64,000 nt of DNA from Diphasiastrum complanatum (Eukaryota; Streptophyta; Lycopodiopsida; Lycopodiales; Lycopodiaceae), in assembly GCA_029204225.1 (NCBI GenBank), contig CM055105.1, positions 11,098,601 to 11,162,600 of the forward strand, given 5' to 3'. Within the stretch, counting starts at the first letter, position 1. Each line of letters opens with the position of its first letter. Both the position numbers and the translations under genes were made by a program. Shown here one piece after another: positions 32,463-43,952 of the stretch. Below the pieces are notes generated by a model. The model ran no database searches. It had not been told where the DNA came from and worked only from the letters and a program-made list of their open reading frames with translations.

Positions 32463-32835
32463 GTTTATCCACACAGACTATCCACGCGAGACCCGACACT
32501 TAGTCTATTTTTCAAAATTTTATCTGCGTGGAACATCCACGCGTGGATTATCCACGCCAAAAAAATTTTAAACACACCTCCGGCCAGTCTACCGGTGTTT
32601 TTCTGACACGACGTCAAAAAATTTATGCGTGTAGATTGTCCACGCACGCAAAATTGAATTTTGAAAATTCCGGCAACTGTTTGGGAGGGAAGGTTGGCGG
32701 CGCTAGAAAGCAGTTTTGGCGTGGATAATCCACGCATGGATTATCCACGCAAATTTCAGCTTGTTCACCGGACGAGACCGGAAGTTAAAGATATCCACGC
32801 GTGGATACCTTCTGCGTGGATTATCCACGCATTTT
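32463..32835. repeat. Second cluster of GCGTGGAT/ATCCACGC palindromic motifs
   Basis: About 14 half-sites in 370 bases, including ATCCACGCGTGGAT and GCGTGGATAATCCACGC. TTATCCACACAGA at the left resembles 6,006-6,018. No TIR pair or gene is attached, so this looks like a non-autonomous or end-only relative of the 3,350-6,057 element. Confidence 0.8.
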
Positions 32836-32922
32836 TTTTGTTTTGTTTTTGGCATGTTGATAATGATGTGAAATTAGTTAAATAAATATATTTCTAAAGT
32901 GAATTATATTATGATTAGGCTA

Positions 32923-32953
<31 letters not shown>

Positions 32954-33573
32954 TTTCTAAAGTGAATTATATTATGATGAGATTTTTTTTTTTTTTGCAT
33001 GTTCATAATGAAATGGAATTAGTTAAATAAATATTTTTCTAAAGTGAATTATATCATGGTGTTCCTAGATGATTGGGATTTTTGATGAGGGCGGCCACCT
33101 ACTTTTATAAGACAGTTGACTCGAGCTACCAAGAGGGTAATTATGCATGATCTAAGGCTTTGAGAGCCAGGGGTTTAGGGTCTACCCTAATGGCACTCTA
33201 CCTAATCTCATATCCGAGATCATTTGATATGGATTGAGAGCTCATTTTGTACATACTTCGAGAGATTATCAAGAGATGGTGATTTTGGCAAGTTTGCTCT
33301 TTAATGAGGAATTGATGAATGATGAATGTGATAATTTTTGTGTCTAATGAATAGATCTAAATCTGAACAAAGTATTATACTTTCCACGTGTGTGACAGGA
33401 TGTGAAGATCAATTATTTCTAGTTTTATTGTGGTGTTCAAAAGCCTTTGCCAATTAGATGCAAAATAGGTTGAATTGTATGCTAGTTTTCTATCTATTAG
33501 ATATAAGTGAAACCTTTGATGCTTTTATAAGGTTTTAGTATCCAAATGAGGTTCATAACCTTTGATTTTAACA
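32836..33573. other. AT-rich stretch, probably the 3' part of a copia LTR
   Basis: Contains a (TA)n run (about 32,921-32,944) and poly-T tracts, and a CCACGTGTGTG motif near 33,385. It ends ...TTTTAACA directly before a primer-binding site at 33,574, so its last part is an LTR end. No LTR start was placed. Confidence 0.5.
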
Positions 33574-33960
33574 TGGTATCAGAGCCCAAATGCAACCATC
33601 ATGGCTCAAATACAAGGAAGAGAGAAGCAATTACAAGTTGATGATTGTTTAATTTTTATTGCCCTTATTACTACCTTAAGTTTGATGATGTTCCTTCAAG
33701 TATGAATGAAACTGTAGCAACAAGAGAGTGATTTGATGTAATGAAAAGTGAGGTGAGTACATGATGCATTGTTTGAGATAGTTGTAAAATTATTGATCCT
33801 CCATCAAAGATACAAAATATTATTGGTTGCAAATGGGTCTTTAAGATCAAGCTTAATTAAGATGGTAGTGTGAACAATTATAAAACAAGACTAGTTGCCA
33901 AGGGATATGCTCAATTCAAGGGGATTGACCATGATGAAACACTTGATTTTGTCATAGTTT
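33574..33960 (+). pseudogene. Copia fragment J: primer site and N-terminal RT scrap, interior deleted
   Basis: A perfect TGGTATCAGAGC primer site (33,574) and a gag-like start (MAQIQGREKQL near 33,602) are followed within 200 bases by RT: IGCKWVFKIKLN, YKTRLVAKGYAQFKGIDHDE. Everything from gag to integrase has been lost. Stops present. 33,961-34,220 shows nothing more. Confidence 0.7.
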
Positions 33961-34220
33961 GTGGTGGTGATTTCATTAGCTCACATGCTTTTAGTGATTT
34001 ACTGCCTTTGCAGCATTTGTTAAAAAATGAGAATTTTCTTGGAATATGAAGCCGTACATCTATCTTCACCGACATTATCTCCAAAAAAATGGGATTGAAG
34101 TCAAACTATGTCTATTCTTTTCACTTACTTGACCATAAATGAGACTCTATTTTGGCTAAATAACAATCATTTGAAAGCATTCCAAGAATCAATTTCATTC
34201 AAAATTTCAATAATCAATTT

Positions 34221-35072
34221 TTATTCAGAATTACAAGAATCAATTTCATCAGCAACAGCATCTTGCAATTCATCTCCTCTTAGATGATTTTCATCATCAC
34301 TCTCACTTTTAAAAATTATTTCATCATCCCGACTATTAGAATTTCTATTCTCAACATCTATGGAAGTGGGTGCTTCAAGTATGGTTTGATGATTTATTAC
34401 ATCTCTAGGTACAAATGTCAATGTTTGTTGTGTCAAGTCTAGTGTAATGGCCCCAAGAGATGCAAACCAATCAGCACCAAGGATAAGATCATAACGCTCC
34501 ATAGGAATAATGTAAAGATCTGCCTATCCAAAAAGATCTCCAATGCGGTATGGCAATTCCTGAAACATTTGAGAACTAGGAAAAGAGTGTGAACTGGCAA
34601 CCTCAACTATAAGAGGTTGTGGAATAGCAGGAACAAGTGAAGCATTGATCCGACTGGTGATATAGCTGTTGATAAAAGAATGAGTGCTGCCAGTATCAAC
34701 TAAAGCAATATACTCACAACCGGTAATGCATACATGTAACTGAATGGAGCGAGGACCAAGACGCTCTGTCCAAGTAGCATAGGCAAGTAGCAGCAGGAAG
34801 TAAATTAATGGAAGGCTCAGGAGATAGGTCAGGATCATAAAAAATATGAATGTAGATATTGGAATCATTTGGAGTAGTGTCCTCATGGTCAAAAATAATA
34901 GTAGTAGTAGAAAGGGGCTGACGGCAATCACGGGCAAGATGGTCAGGACTCTGACAATGAAAGCAAAGATGCTTCTACTGAAGGTCAACAAATTCTACAG
35001 ATGTGTAACATCCGAACAAAAGCAGGATGAGGGGTTGGTGGATGAGGAGACGAAGAGACAATGGAAGGAGCC
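34221..35072 (-). pseudogene. Gypsy G: zinc knuckle and protease
   Basis: On the minus strand: CFHCQSPDHLARDC knuckle (near 34,960), protease with ALVDTGSTHSFIN (near 34,700) and YDLILGADWFASLG (34,498 downward), then an acidic tail. It has stops and frameshifts. The gag N-terminal part is 6.5 kb away at 41,538-42,389, separated by the copia F insertion. RT and beyond are missing. Confidence 0.85.
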
Positions 35073-35077
35073 AGAAC

Positions 35078-36273
35078 GAAGACAATGATGCATTCAGGAA
35101 ATGCAAATTCTAGCCAAGACTCTGATGACAAACTGGCAAAATTAAATCATGAACGATTCGCGAAACTTTTTTGCGACACTCAAATTATTTCTGTTCGAGT
35201 TGGGTCAAGCAGGCTCTATAATACAACCAAATGAACCGAGATGAACTCTAAATGAAAATGAAATGAAACGAAGCGAAGCAAAACTTGCACTGACATTGAT
35301 TCATGCTAGAAGCATACATCACAAAATGAAACAAAAGAATTTGCGACAAGATCAATCAAGCTCTATAACGAGACGTGACGAGGCAAAACGAAACTGGATG
35401 AAACAAAACAAAACGAAACTAAACCTAAATGAGCTCTGTAATTGATTTATCCTTTAGCTAAGTGATCACAAAGCAAAGCATGAAACGAACGGATTCGCAA
35501 ATGAAATCAGTTAGTTAGGAATTCAGATGTGATCATTGGTCACTGTCACTCCAACAATCCTTCAGAGAGTGGTCAAACACAACTGATCTACGTTAACAAA
35601 ATATTGTAGCATTCAACAATATCAAGCCAAAATACGGAATTGAATGAACAAGAGAATCAGACACACAAATAATATCAAACAAAAATAAATTCGAGATCAT
35701 ACAATCATCTAGATTAATAATGTGCACAACAGCTACAAAATCACCTATTGATTTTTCTGATTCTTCAAGCATTGCATGCAGATCCACGCAGTGCGTTGGC
35801 ATGAGAGAAATATAGTTCTCTCACAAATTTGAGTCTCGCTTACTAGCGAACTTCTAGATCTACAAATCCTATGCAGAAATTATCTCGCATGCAGGCGGAT
35901 TTGTATTCTGAATATTTTTGTCTTCTAATTCTTGTCTTGATTACTAACATAAGACTTACTGTATTATGCATCATCCAGAAAGTATATAGTTTGCAAATAA
36001 CTTCGTGTCACATTCTTGTAACTTACAAATTAGAAAGATTAAATATCTACAACTTATTCGCAAATTACAAGAGTGGCAGATTAGCCACGATCTAGAATAC
36101 TTCTGATGATGTCGTGATATTAGATCATATATCTGTACCCCTTGGTACTTGGCTGATCTTCTTGATCAATTGAGGAGCATGACTGATTTCATGTTGTGTC
36201 GTGTCATCTTTTGTCAAAGGTTCAAAATTGAAAGCTAGCAAAGCTTTGGCATTAGAAACAAAATGTCTCTTCA
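35078..36273 (-). mobile_element. 3' LTR of copia element F
   Basis: Minus strand from TGAAGAGACA (36,273), directly after polypurine tract GAGAGGGAG, to ...TTGTCTTC (35,078). It pairs with 40,511-41,537 and is about 170 bases longer because of internal insertions of ACGAAAC-rich sequence. Flank AGAAC (35,073-35,077) versus GGAAC on the other side: target duplication with one mismatch. Confidence 0.88.
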
Positions 36274-39200
36274 GCTCCCTCTCAAAGCATGATAGCTTGA
36301 CGACTCCAAGGCTGCTCCTATGTCTCTCGAATAGACCTTTGTCTAGGGCCTTTGTGAAAATGTCAACAACCATGTCTTTCGTTCCAATGAAGGTGGTCTA
36401 CAACATCTTCTTGCCAATTAGATCCCAGATCAAGTGGTACTTGATCGCAATGTGCTTTGTCCTTGAGTGAAACACAGGGTCTTTCGTCAGATGTATTGCA
36501 GATGTGTTGTCCACATACTCTGCTTCGCAGGATGACTGAACTACAATGGTCTGCTTCTTGTTGACCCAGAGAATTACCGCTCCTGACGCAATGATGCATC
36601 CTCCTGAGACACTTTTACAATCGTCGTTGAGGAATGCCCAACTAGCATCACTGAAGAAAACCATCTGAAAACCTGCATCACGACAATAACACAAACCATA
36701 ATCCTTTGTTAATTGAAGATATTGCAAAATTTGTTTTGTAATCTTCCAATGTGTCGAGCTAGGATTCGTGCAAAATTGGCTCATCCTAAAAACTGCATAA
36801 GTAATGTCAGGACATGTATTGTCAACAAGGTACATCAATGATCCTATCAGTTTACTGTAAGGTGTGAGCTGCATCAATTCTCTCTCTTCTACAGTCCTTG
36901 AACAATTTTTGTTTGTCAGCACTGTTCCTGCGAGCATTGAAATATTCGTTCCTTTGCAATTCAGCATCCCAAAATCCTCTAGGATTTTCTGGGTGTATCT
37001 GGACTGTTGAAGGTACAACTTACCTCCCTCATAGTCCTTGTCAATTTGCAAGCCAAGGTAAAACCTGGCTTCTCCCAGATCCACGATCTCGAAATGTTTC
37101 GAGATGTATGTCTTCACTTCAATAATCAACCTCTCACTCTTGTAGAGTATCAGAGTGTCGTCCACATACACAGCCACAATGATGATCTTTCCATCAGTAA
37201 TCCTCACATAGACATTGGAATCAGCCATCAGTGGCTTGAATCCCAATGATTTTAGGGCTTGATCCTTGTTTTTGTACCATTGTCGAGCTGACTGCTTCAG
37301 ACCATAGATACTCCTCTACATTCTGCATGCATGATCAGGAAGTGAATTCGAGACATAACCTGGGGGTTGATCCATGTAGACCTCTTCGTCTAACTCACCA
37401 TGCAAGAAGGTTGTCTTCTCGTCCACAATGTGAATCTTGAGGTCATAAGCAGCTGCATATGCAAATAGCAAACGTAGGGACGAATGTTTGATGACAGGAG
37501 AGAAGGTTTCAAAGTAATCAATACCATATCTTTGAGAAAATCCTTCGCTACCAATCTTGCCTTGTATTTCGAAACATCTCCATTTGGTCCATACTTTAGC
37601 TTGTCAACCCATTTGCATCTGACAACCTTTCGCTTATCTGGTAATGGCTATAACGTCCATACCTGGTTCTTTCTCATGGATTCCATCTCTTCGTTCATGG
37701 CTTGGATCCACTTGTCCTTCTCTAGACATTCAATTGCCTCCTTGAAAGTTTGTGGTTCGCCATTGAATCCATAGAACTCTTCTAATGTAGAAGCAGAGTT
37801 GCTTGGCACATATCTTGCTGGCGCTCTTCGTTGTCTTGTCGACCTTCTAGGAGATCCTCCTGGGACAGCAATGCCTTTGCCTTTGTCTGCTTTGCTAGGT
37901 TCGGAACCATCTTGGTTTACTGGTACTATAGCAGTAGGCTGCCTCTCGAATCTTTCATCTTCTGATTCGTCACTTGAATGCAAAGCGACTCGAAAATCTT
38001 TGTATTCATGTTCATCTTCTACTCCCTCTATCGCTGGTGGCAGATCATAGTATTGTCTTTCCAGAACTTCATAGCTGACATGATCATTGTTGGCCATTGT
38101 CCTGCTCTCATCGAATCTGACATCTCTCACTGTCTTCACAGTGTTCGTGTCTGGCATGTATACTTTGTAGTATGACAAATTGTTGTCATATCCTACCAGA
38201 AATCCCTGTTCAGCTTTCTCATCAAGCTTCTTTCAAAGCTTATTAGGGATATGTGCATAAGCTGCATAGCCAAATATTTTGATGTGAGATAGGTTGGCTT
38301 TTCTACCCCACCATAATTTGTGTGGTGTCGTGTGAGGGACACCAGACTTCTCTGTCCTTATCTGGATATATGCAGTTGTAGCTACTACTTCAACCCACAG
38401 TACCCTTGGAGCTTTCAAGTAGGCCATCATGCATTTGGCCTCCTCCATTAGGGTCCTATTCTTCCTCTCTGCAACACCGTTGTGCTGCGGTGTGTAAGCT
38501 GCAGTCCTTCTGTGAATGATACCACGATCATTGTAGAAGACAATGAAGCAATTCGAGATGTATTGGCCACCTCAATCTATCCTGATTTTATTCACTTTGT
38601 TGCTAGTGCATCTCTTTGTCCAATTCACATACTTTACGAATTTGTCAAGTGCTTCTGATTTATTTTGAATAAAATACACTATGGAAAATCTACTATAATC
38701 ATCAATGAAGGTTATGTAATATTTCAAGCCTCCTACTGAGATCACATTGAAAGGCCCATAGAGGTTAGAATACACTAACTCTAGAATCTTAGTTGTTATG
38801 TAAGAGTCTTCACAAATGGAGTGCGAGACATCTTACCCTACAGACATGCATCATAGGTGGTCGAATTGTTCGCATTCAAGATGCTGACCCCTGTTATTGC
38901 TCCATGATGGCTTGCTTGGTAAAGTGCCATTGAGATCATATGGCATAGTCTCCTGTTCCATAGAGTGTCTGGCGAATCATCATGAGTTTGATGCACTTGA
39001 TCTGCAGGCAAGCATACCTTTAGGTAATATAGATTACCTTTTCTTCTGCCTTGAGTGATCAGAGTACTGGTACTGGCATCAACAATGTTGCATGCTTCAT
39101 CAAAAAACGTCACACGCATCCCTGCATCAGCTGTCATTGCCATAGAAAGCAAGTCCTGCTGCAGTGTAGGCACGAACAGAACATCTTTGAGACGTCTGTC

Positions 39201-39400
39201 TCTGCCATTCATATTGACCAACAGTGAACCAATACCATTTACTTGATGTTTGGATCCATCTCCAAGAACAATGAATCTTGAAGGATCTGCACTTCAAAAA
39301 TCAGACATAATTCGTCTTGATGTCACGAAGTGTGAAGTAGCTCCTAAGTCTAGGATCACCTCATGTGTGTCAGGCGTTGACGCCATCTGCACAAATGTAG
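36274..39400 (-). pseudogene. Copia element F pol: protease, integrase, RT, RNase H
   Basis: Reading leftward: protease HEVILDLGATSHFV (about 39,350; DSG changed to DLG); pre-integrase LWNRRLCHM; integrase YYITFIDDYSRFSIVYF, KIRID*GGQYIS and AAYTPQHNGVAERKN; post-integrase GFLVGYDNNLSYYKVYMP; a Ser/Arg-rich linker; RT RKVVRCKWVDKLK, YKARLVAK, FLHGELDEEVYM and catalytic VAVYVDDTLIL; RNase H FSDASWAF and QSSCEAEYVD; ending DIFTKALDKGLFERH. All domains are in order. At least six in-frame stops. The most complete copia here. Confidence 0.92.
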
Positions 39401-40397
39401 GCGGTCGAACAATTTCTGTTCGATCTCTCTTCGCTCATTTTTGAGCTCTCAGGCTCCTTGACATAGGACGAATTGTTGTTGTTCTCCTGTCTGTTCTGTG
39501 CTGATTTGTTCTTTGGGTTCAGGCAGCAATCCATGGCTGCACGGCCTTTCTTGTGGCAGTGGATACATTCAATTTTCGGATTGAGCCAACACATATCAAC
39601 TATGTGCCCATCTCGTCTGCATCTCACGCAAGTCTTTTTTTCTCTACTCTATTGTTTTGATCTCCCTTTGTTCTTCCACTTGTCTTTCCGGGACCCCTCT
39701 GCTTGCTGATCACGATCCTGTCTTTGATTTGACTCCCTCTTAGGCTTGAATTGTTTCTTTGTCTTTTCTTTGTTGTCGTAGAGGGCCTAGTCAGAACCAT
39801 CCTTGTGATCAAGGTGCTCTCTAGCCTCGACTTCCTCTCGAATCTCAACAATTGCCTTTTTGAGGGTCATGGTAGGATCTTTTGTAAGCAGGGTTCTGGT
39901 TGTCTGGAAAGATCTAGGTAAGGCTCTCAACAGGTAAGTGACTACTTCTCAACTGACACTGCATTTTCTGCTCTAGAGTTGTGTAGTGACAGGAATAGAT
40001 CCTTCACCTTCCTTACAAAAGAAGTGAGGTCTTTGTCGTCTCACTGCAGGTTCGTCAACTGTTCTTCCAGCATCATAATTTGACTTCGTGATTTCGTTTG
40101 AAATCTCGTGAGCAGTGTATCCCACATCTCCTTTGCCTTGGAGAGTGTAGCCAGGTCAAGTGTGAGACTATCCTAGATGGATGATGATAGCAAGGATACT
40201 GCCTTGTCATTTTTCTCCCTCCATTTGGGTAGCTCTTTGCCTGATGTTATAGGCATTTTTTTAGTGCCATCCATCCAGGGAAATAAACCTTCACCCTTTA
40301 GTATCAGCGATGCCTTAACTTTCCATGCTAGAAAGTTAGATCCTAACAAATCCAGAACTGTACAGATCTTGGATTGTATGCTGCTTATCGAAGCCAT
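39401..40397 (-). pseudogene. Copia element F gag with two Cys motifs
   Basis: ATG 40,397 opens MASISSIQSKICTVLDLLGS, followed by FLAWKVKASLILKGEGLF. Stops occur near 40,174, 40,044 and 39,950. A basic region leads to CVRCRRDGHIVDMC and, 16 residues on, CIHCHKKGRAAMDC, so the nucleocapsid has a canonical CCHC knuckle and a degenerate second one. A primer site GGTATCAGAGCC-type (40,509-40,498 on this strand) lies about 100 bases upstream. Confidence 0.85.
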
Positions 40398-40497
40398 TGC
40401 TTCTGAATTCGTGTACACTTGTTGATGGTTGATTGTTTGAATGCTTTAGCCCCTTTGATCTGATAGTCTTTTGGCTATGTCAAACTTTGACAAGGTG

Positions 40498-41537
40498 GCT
40501 CTGATACCACTGAAGACAATGATGCACTCAAAAAATACAAATTTTAGCCAAGACTTTGGTGACAAACTGACAAAATTAAATCACAAACGATTCGCGAAAC
40601 TTTTTGCGACACTCGAATTATTTTCGTTCGAGTTGGATCAAGCAGGCTCTGTAACACAACCAACGAAACGAGATGAATTCTAAACGAAAACAAAACGAAA
40701 TGAAGTAAAGCAAAATTTGCACTGACATTGATTCATGCTGGAAGCACAGATCGCAAAACGAAATGAAACGAAGCAAAAGAATTCGCGACAAGAATAATTG
40801 AGCTCTATAACGAGACAAGACGAGACAAAATCACTCCTACAATCCTTTAAAGAATAGTCAGACATAGCTGATCTACATTGAAGAATAATGTAGCATTCAA
40901 CAGTATCAAACCAAGATGTGGAATTAAATGAACAAGAGAATCAGACACACGAATAATATCAGACAAAAATAAATTCGAAATCATACAATCATCTAGATTA
41001 ATAATGTGCACAACAACTATAAAATCATCCATTGATTTTTCTGATTTTTCAAGCACTACATGCAGATCCACACAGTGCGTTGGCGTGAGAGAAATACAGT
41101 TCTCCCACAAATTTGAGTCTCACTTACTAGCGGACTTCTGGATCTACAGATCCTATGCTAAAATTATCTCGCATGCAGGCGGATTCGTATTCTGAATTTT
41201 TTCATCTTCTGATTCTTGTCTTACTATATTATGCATCACCCAGAAAGTATATAGTCCGCAAACAATTTCGTGTCACATTCTTGTAACTACGAATTAGAAA
41301 GATTAAACATCTACAACTAATTTGCGAATTACAAGAGTGGCAGATTAGCCACGATCTAGAATACTTATGATAATGTCATGATATCAGATTAGATATCTGT
41401 ACCCCTTGGTACTTGGCTGATCTTCTTGATCAATTGAGGAGCATGATTGATTTCGTGTCGTGTCGTGTCGCCTTTTGTCAAAGGTTTAAAATTGAAAGCT
41501 AGCAAAGCTTTGGCATTAGAGACAAAATGTTTCTTTA
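40498..41537 (-). mobile_element. 5' LTR of copia element F with primer-binding site
   Basis: The LTR on the minus strand starts TAAAGAAACA (41,537; TG mutated to TA) and ends TGTCTTCA (40,511). The primer site TGGTATCAGAGC (40,509-40,498) follows one base on. LTR ends TGAAGA...TCTTCA are perfect inverted repeats. It sits inside gypsy G gag (right flank GGAAC). Confidence 0.88.
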
Positions 41538-42389
41538 GGAACAGAAGTGGAAGGGGTAGAGGTGGACGTAGCAAGAAAAGATGCAGAAGGACAGGGTCTG
41601 GAGAAACGAGAAGGAAAGATGTTAGAGTACTTATGTTGTAAAGTACTGGCAAGAGACATCACCTCAACAAGTATGGGAGGAAGAAAAGAAGAGACATCAT
41701 AACTTAAGACACCATAAAGCCCAGCAATATAACGAGAAATATGCTCAGTGGGCTATAGATTTGTGAAAAGATAATAAAGCTCCATAGATTGATCTGTATA
41801 GGAAACAAGGTCACTAGTCTGAGTGAGACTATGAAATGTATCATGCTGGTGGTTGAGCCATTGAGGATCAATCATAGCATAATGGAGGTCACGATAAAAG
41901 GTAGGCCATATATGGAGTCCTTCCCGATCAGGATCAGCTCGATAGAACTGCCACCACGTAGCAACATGACCATCTAAGTGTAAAACAGCCAACTAGATAT
42001 TCTGAGGATCATAATCTAAAAATATGTGTCAAGCTTGAGAAACTGGAATAGGTAGCAAGTTGTACCCTATTACAAAAATCTCAAGCAAAGTGTGGCTCAA
42101 AAACTGTGGGACATGGAAAAAAACTAGGAGGTGGGTTAGGTGGAAGAAAGTATCCACCATCAGGCTAACTAGCAGAAGAAGATGGAAATCCAAATGGAGG
42201 GGGAGTCCCAAATGGAGGATAAATAGGAGTTTTACCAAGACCATGGGGCTGTAAAGAATCAATATGTGACTGCATAATGGCAAAGATGATCATAATCATA
42301 TCTAGGCGAAGAAGCGAGGCATCCATGTGACGAAACTGATCGGATAGGCTCTCCTAAAAGGTCTCACTCGCGGTAGGTGAATGTGTCAT
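41538..42389 (-). pseudogene. Gypsy G gag, N-terminal and capsid parts
   Basis: ATG 42,389 opens MTHSPTASETF and a Pro/Ser-rich stretch (PPFGTPPPFGFPSSS). After a frameshift the capsid motif LAVLHLDGHVATWWQFYRAD appears, with WPTFYRDL and the ISRYIAGL segment, as in Retrotrans_gag domains. It runs into copia F at 41,537 within a Ser/Thr-rich linker, and the zinc knuckle continues at about 35,000. Confidence 0.85.
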
Positions 42390-42689
42390 AATGAGAAAAA
42401 TACGAAATGTGAGACAAGACACTAATCAAGTGGACGAACTGAAGGAGAGGACATAAGTCGTCACAACAAGTATGCCAATGATAAGAGGGTTGGCCAGCCT
42501 CTACCGAATCTGAAAAAATGATGGAAATCTGATGAAAAAATGGACGAAAGTGATGGGTTAGTAGGGCGTTGGATAGCCTCTACTAAATCTGAAAAATGAT
42601 GGAAATCTGATGAAAAAGTTGACGAAAGTGATGGGTTAGTAGGGCGCTGGACAACCTCTACTAAATCCGAAAAAATGGTGCAAAGGAAA

Positions 42690-43259
42690 GGTCTCTAATA
42701 CCAAGTTATGAATGAAGCCACAATTGCTCTAGAGCTAAGCTATGAAAGCATCACATAAGCAAGACTTAACCCTAGAAAGCAGGAAAGAGAGAGATTAAGG
42801 AGACTAAAAAGAGAGATCAATATCATCAGCGGAGTAACAAATGACATGGATTACCTACTTATAGCCTAGAGGAAGTCCTAAAAGAAAGCTTCCAATGGTT
42901 AGGGGCCAACTGAGAGGGATAATAGTGTGCCATCCAAGAAGGCCCCCACTCTCCATAATATGTCCAAATGTCCAAATAATGAATAATAAGGCCCAAGGCT
43001 AACCATATAGTCTAAGTGTCAGTAATGAATTGAAAAAAGGTCCCAAGGCCTGCTTATGCATAAAGTAAAGTAAATCTAAATAGACGTGGCAAATGTAATG
43101 AGCCAAGTCCATAACTAGAGTTTTGATCTACAAAAGATCCAATCTACATATGCAAGAAACTTGATTTTGGTGTAAAATTCAATCTAGCATGCTCCAGTAT
43201 TGGTATCTTCTCCAAATCATTGATATATGTGAATGCTTCCTTCATAACCTAAAACACAA
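42690..43259 (-). mobile_element. Gypsy G primer-binding site and 5' LTR region
   Basis: TGGTATTAGAGACC (42,703-42,690) is a diverged initiator-Met primer site about 300 bases before gag. LTR sequence should lie to the right, but I could not place its start. Between gag and the primer site are three diverged ~60-base direct repeats (GTTAGTAGGGCG(T/C)TGGA, 42,480-42,670). Confidence 0.6.
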
Positions 43260-43585
43260 ACTCTGATACCATGTGAAAGATTTCATATCAATTAAGATCT
43301 AAATCCATAAAATGATCTTGGGTTAGAAAGACAACAACTCACCAATCTTGCCAAAGCATCTACTCTAAGAATGAGATGCAAAATCTAATAGATCTTGATC
43401 AAACATTAACGAAAACATAATATAATATTTTTGTCTGTACAATAACAGTAAGCTACTGTATTTCACATGTGTGGATCTGAAAATAGCATTTAACAAACAT
43501 TCTACACATAGAATTGCAAGATATCAGAAGTATAGTGCACCAATGGATAGTAGAACCCCAGAGAACCATGTATAAGCATGAATGA

Positions 43586-43655
<70 letters not shown>

Positions 43656-43952
43656 CTTCCCATGAGTTACAATCTTTTATAACAGGTCCAAACCTAAGTC
43701 TAAACTTTGATTTCCCTCCATAATGAAAACCCTAATATTATTGTGACTAGATTCAATGTTTTTACTACTCAAATTGAATCCCTCCAAAGCTCGTGTTCTA
43801 CACTTTTCCACACTTTCCAAAAGTGTTTATTCAAATGCTTTTAGACTAATATAACTTTGAAAAGTCAAACTCTAAGTCTAATATGAAATTGGCCTCAAAT
43901 GCCATATAAACAAATGTAGCAAATTTGACTAAACTAGTTGAAATTTCTCACA
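43260..43952 (-). mobile_element. Copia LTR H with primer-binding site
   Basis: Minus strand from TGTGAGAAATTTC (43,952) to TCTTTCACA (43,272), 681 bp, followed by TGGTATCAGAGT (43,271-43,260). The internal region stops at once against gypsy G sequence. It is the reference copy for the LTR fragments at 2,960-3,302 and 32,133-32,445. Confidence 0.85.
43590..43653. repeat. (GA)n microsatellite inside LTR H
   Basis: 64 bases. The same position in the related LTR pieces (3,283-3,302; 32,440) is where they are broken. Confidence 0.95.
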
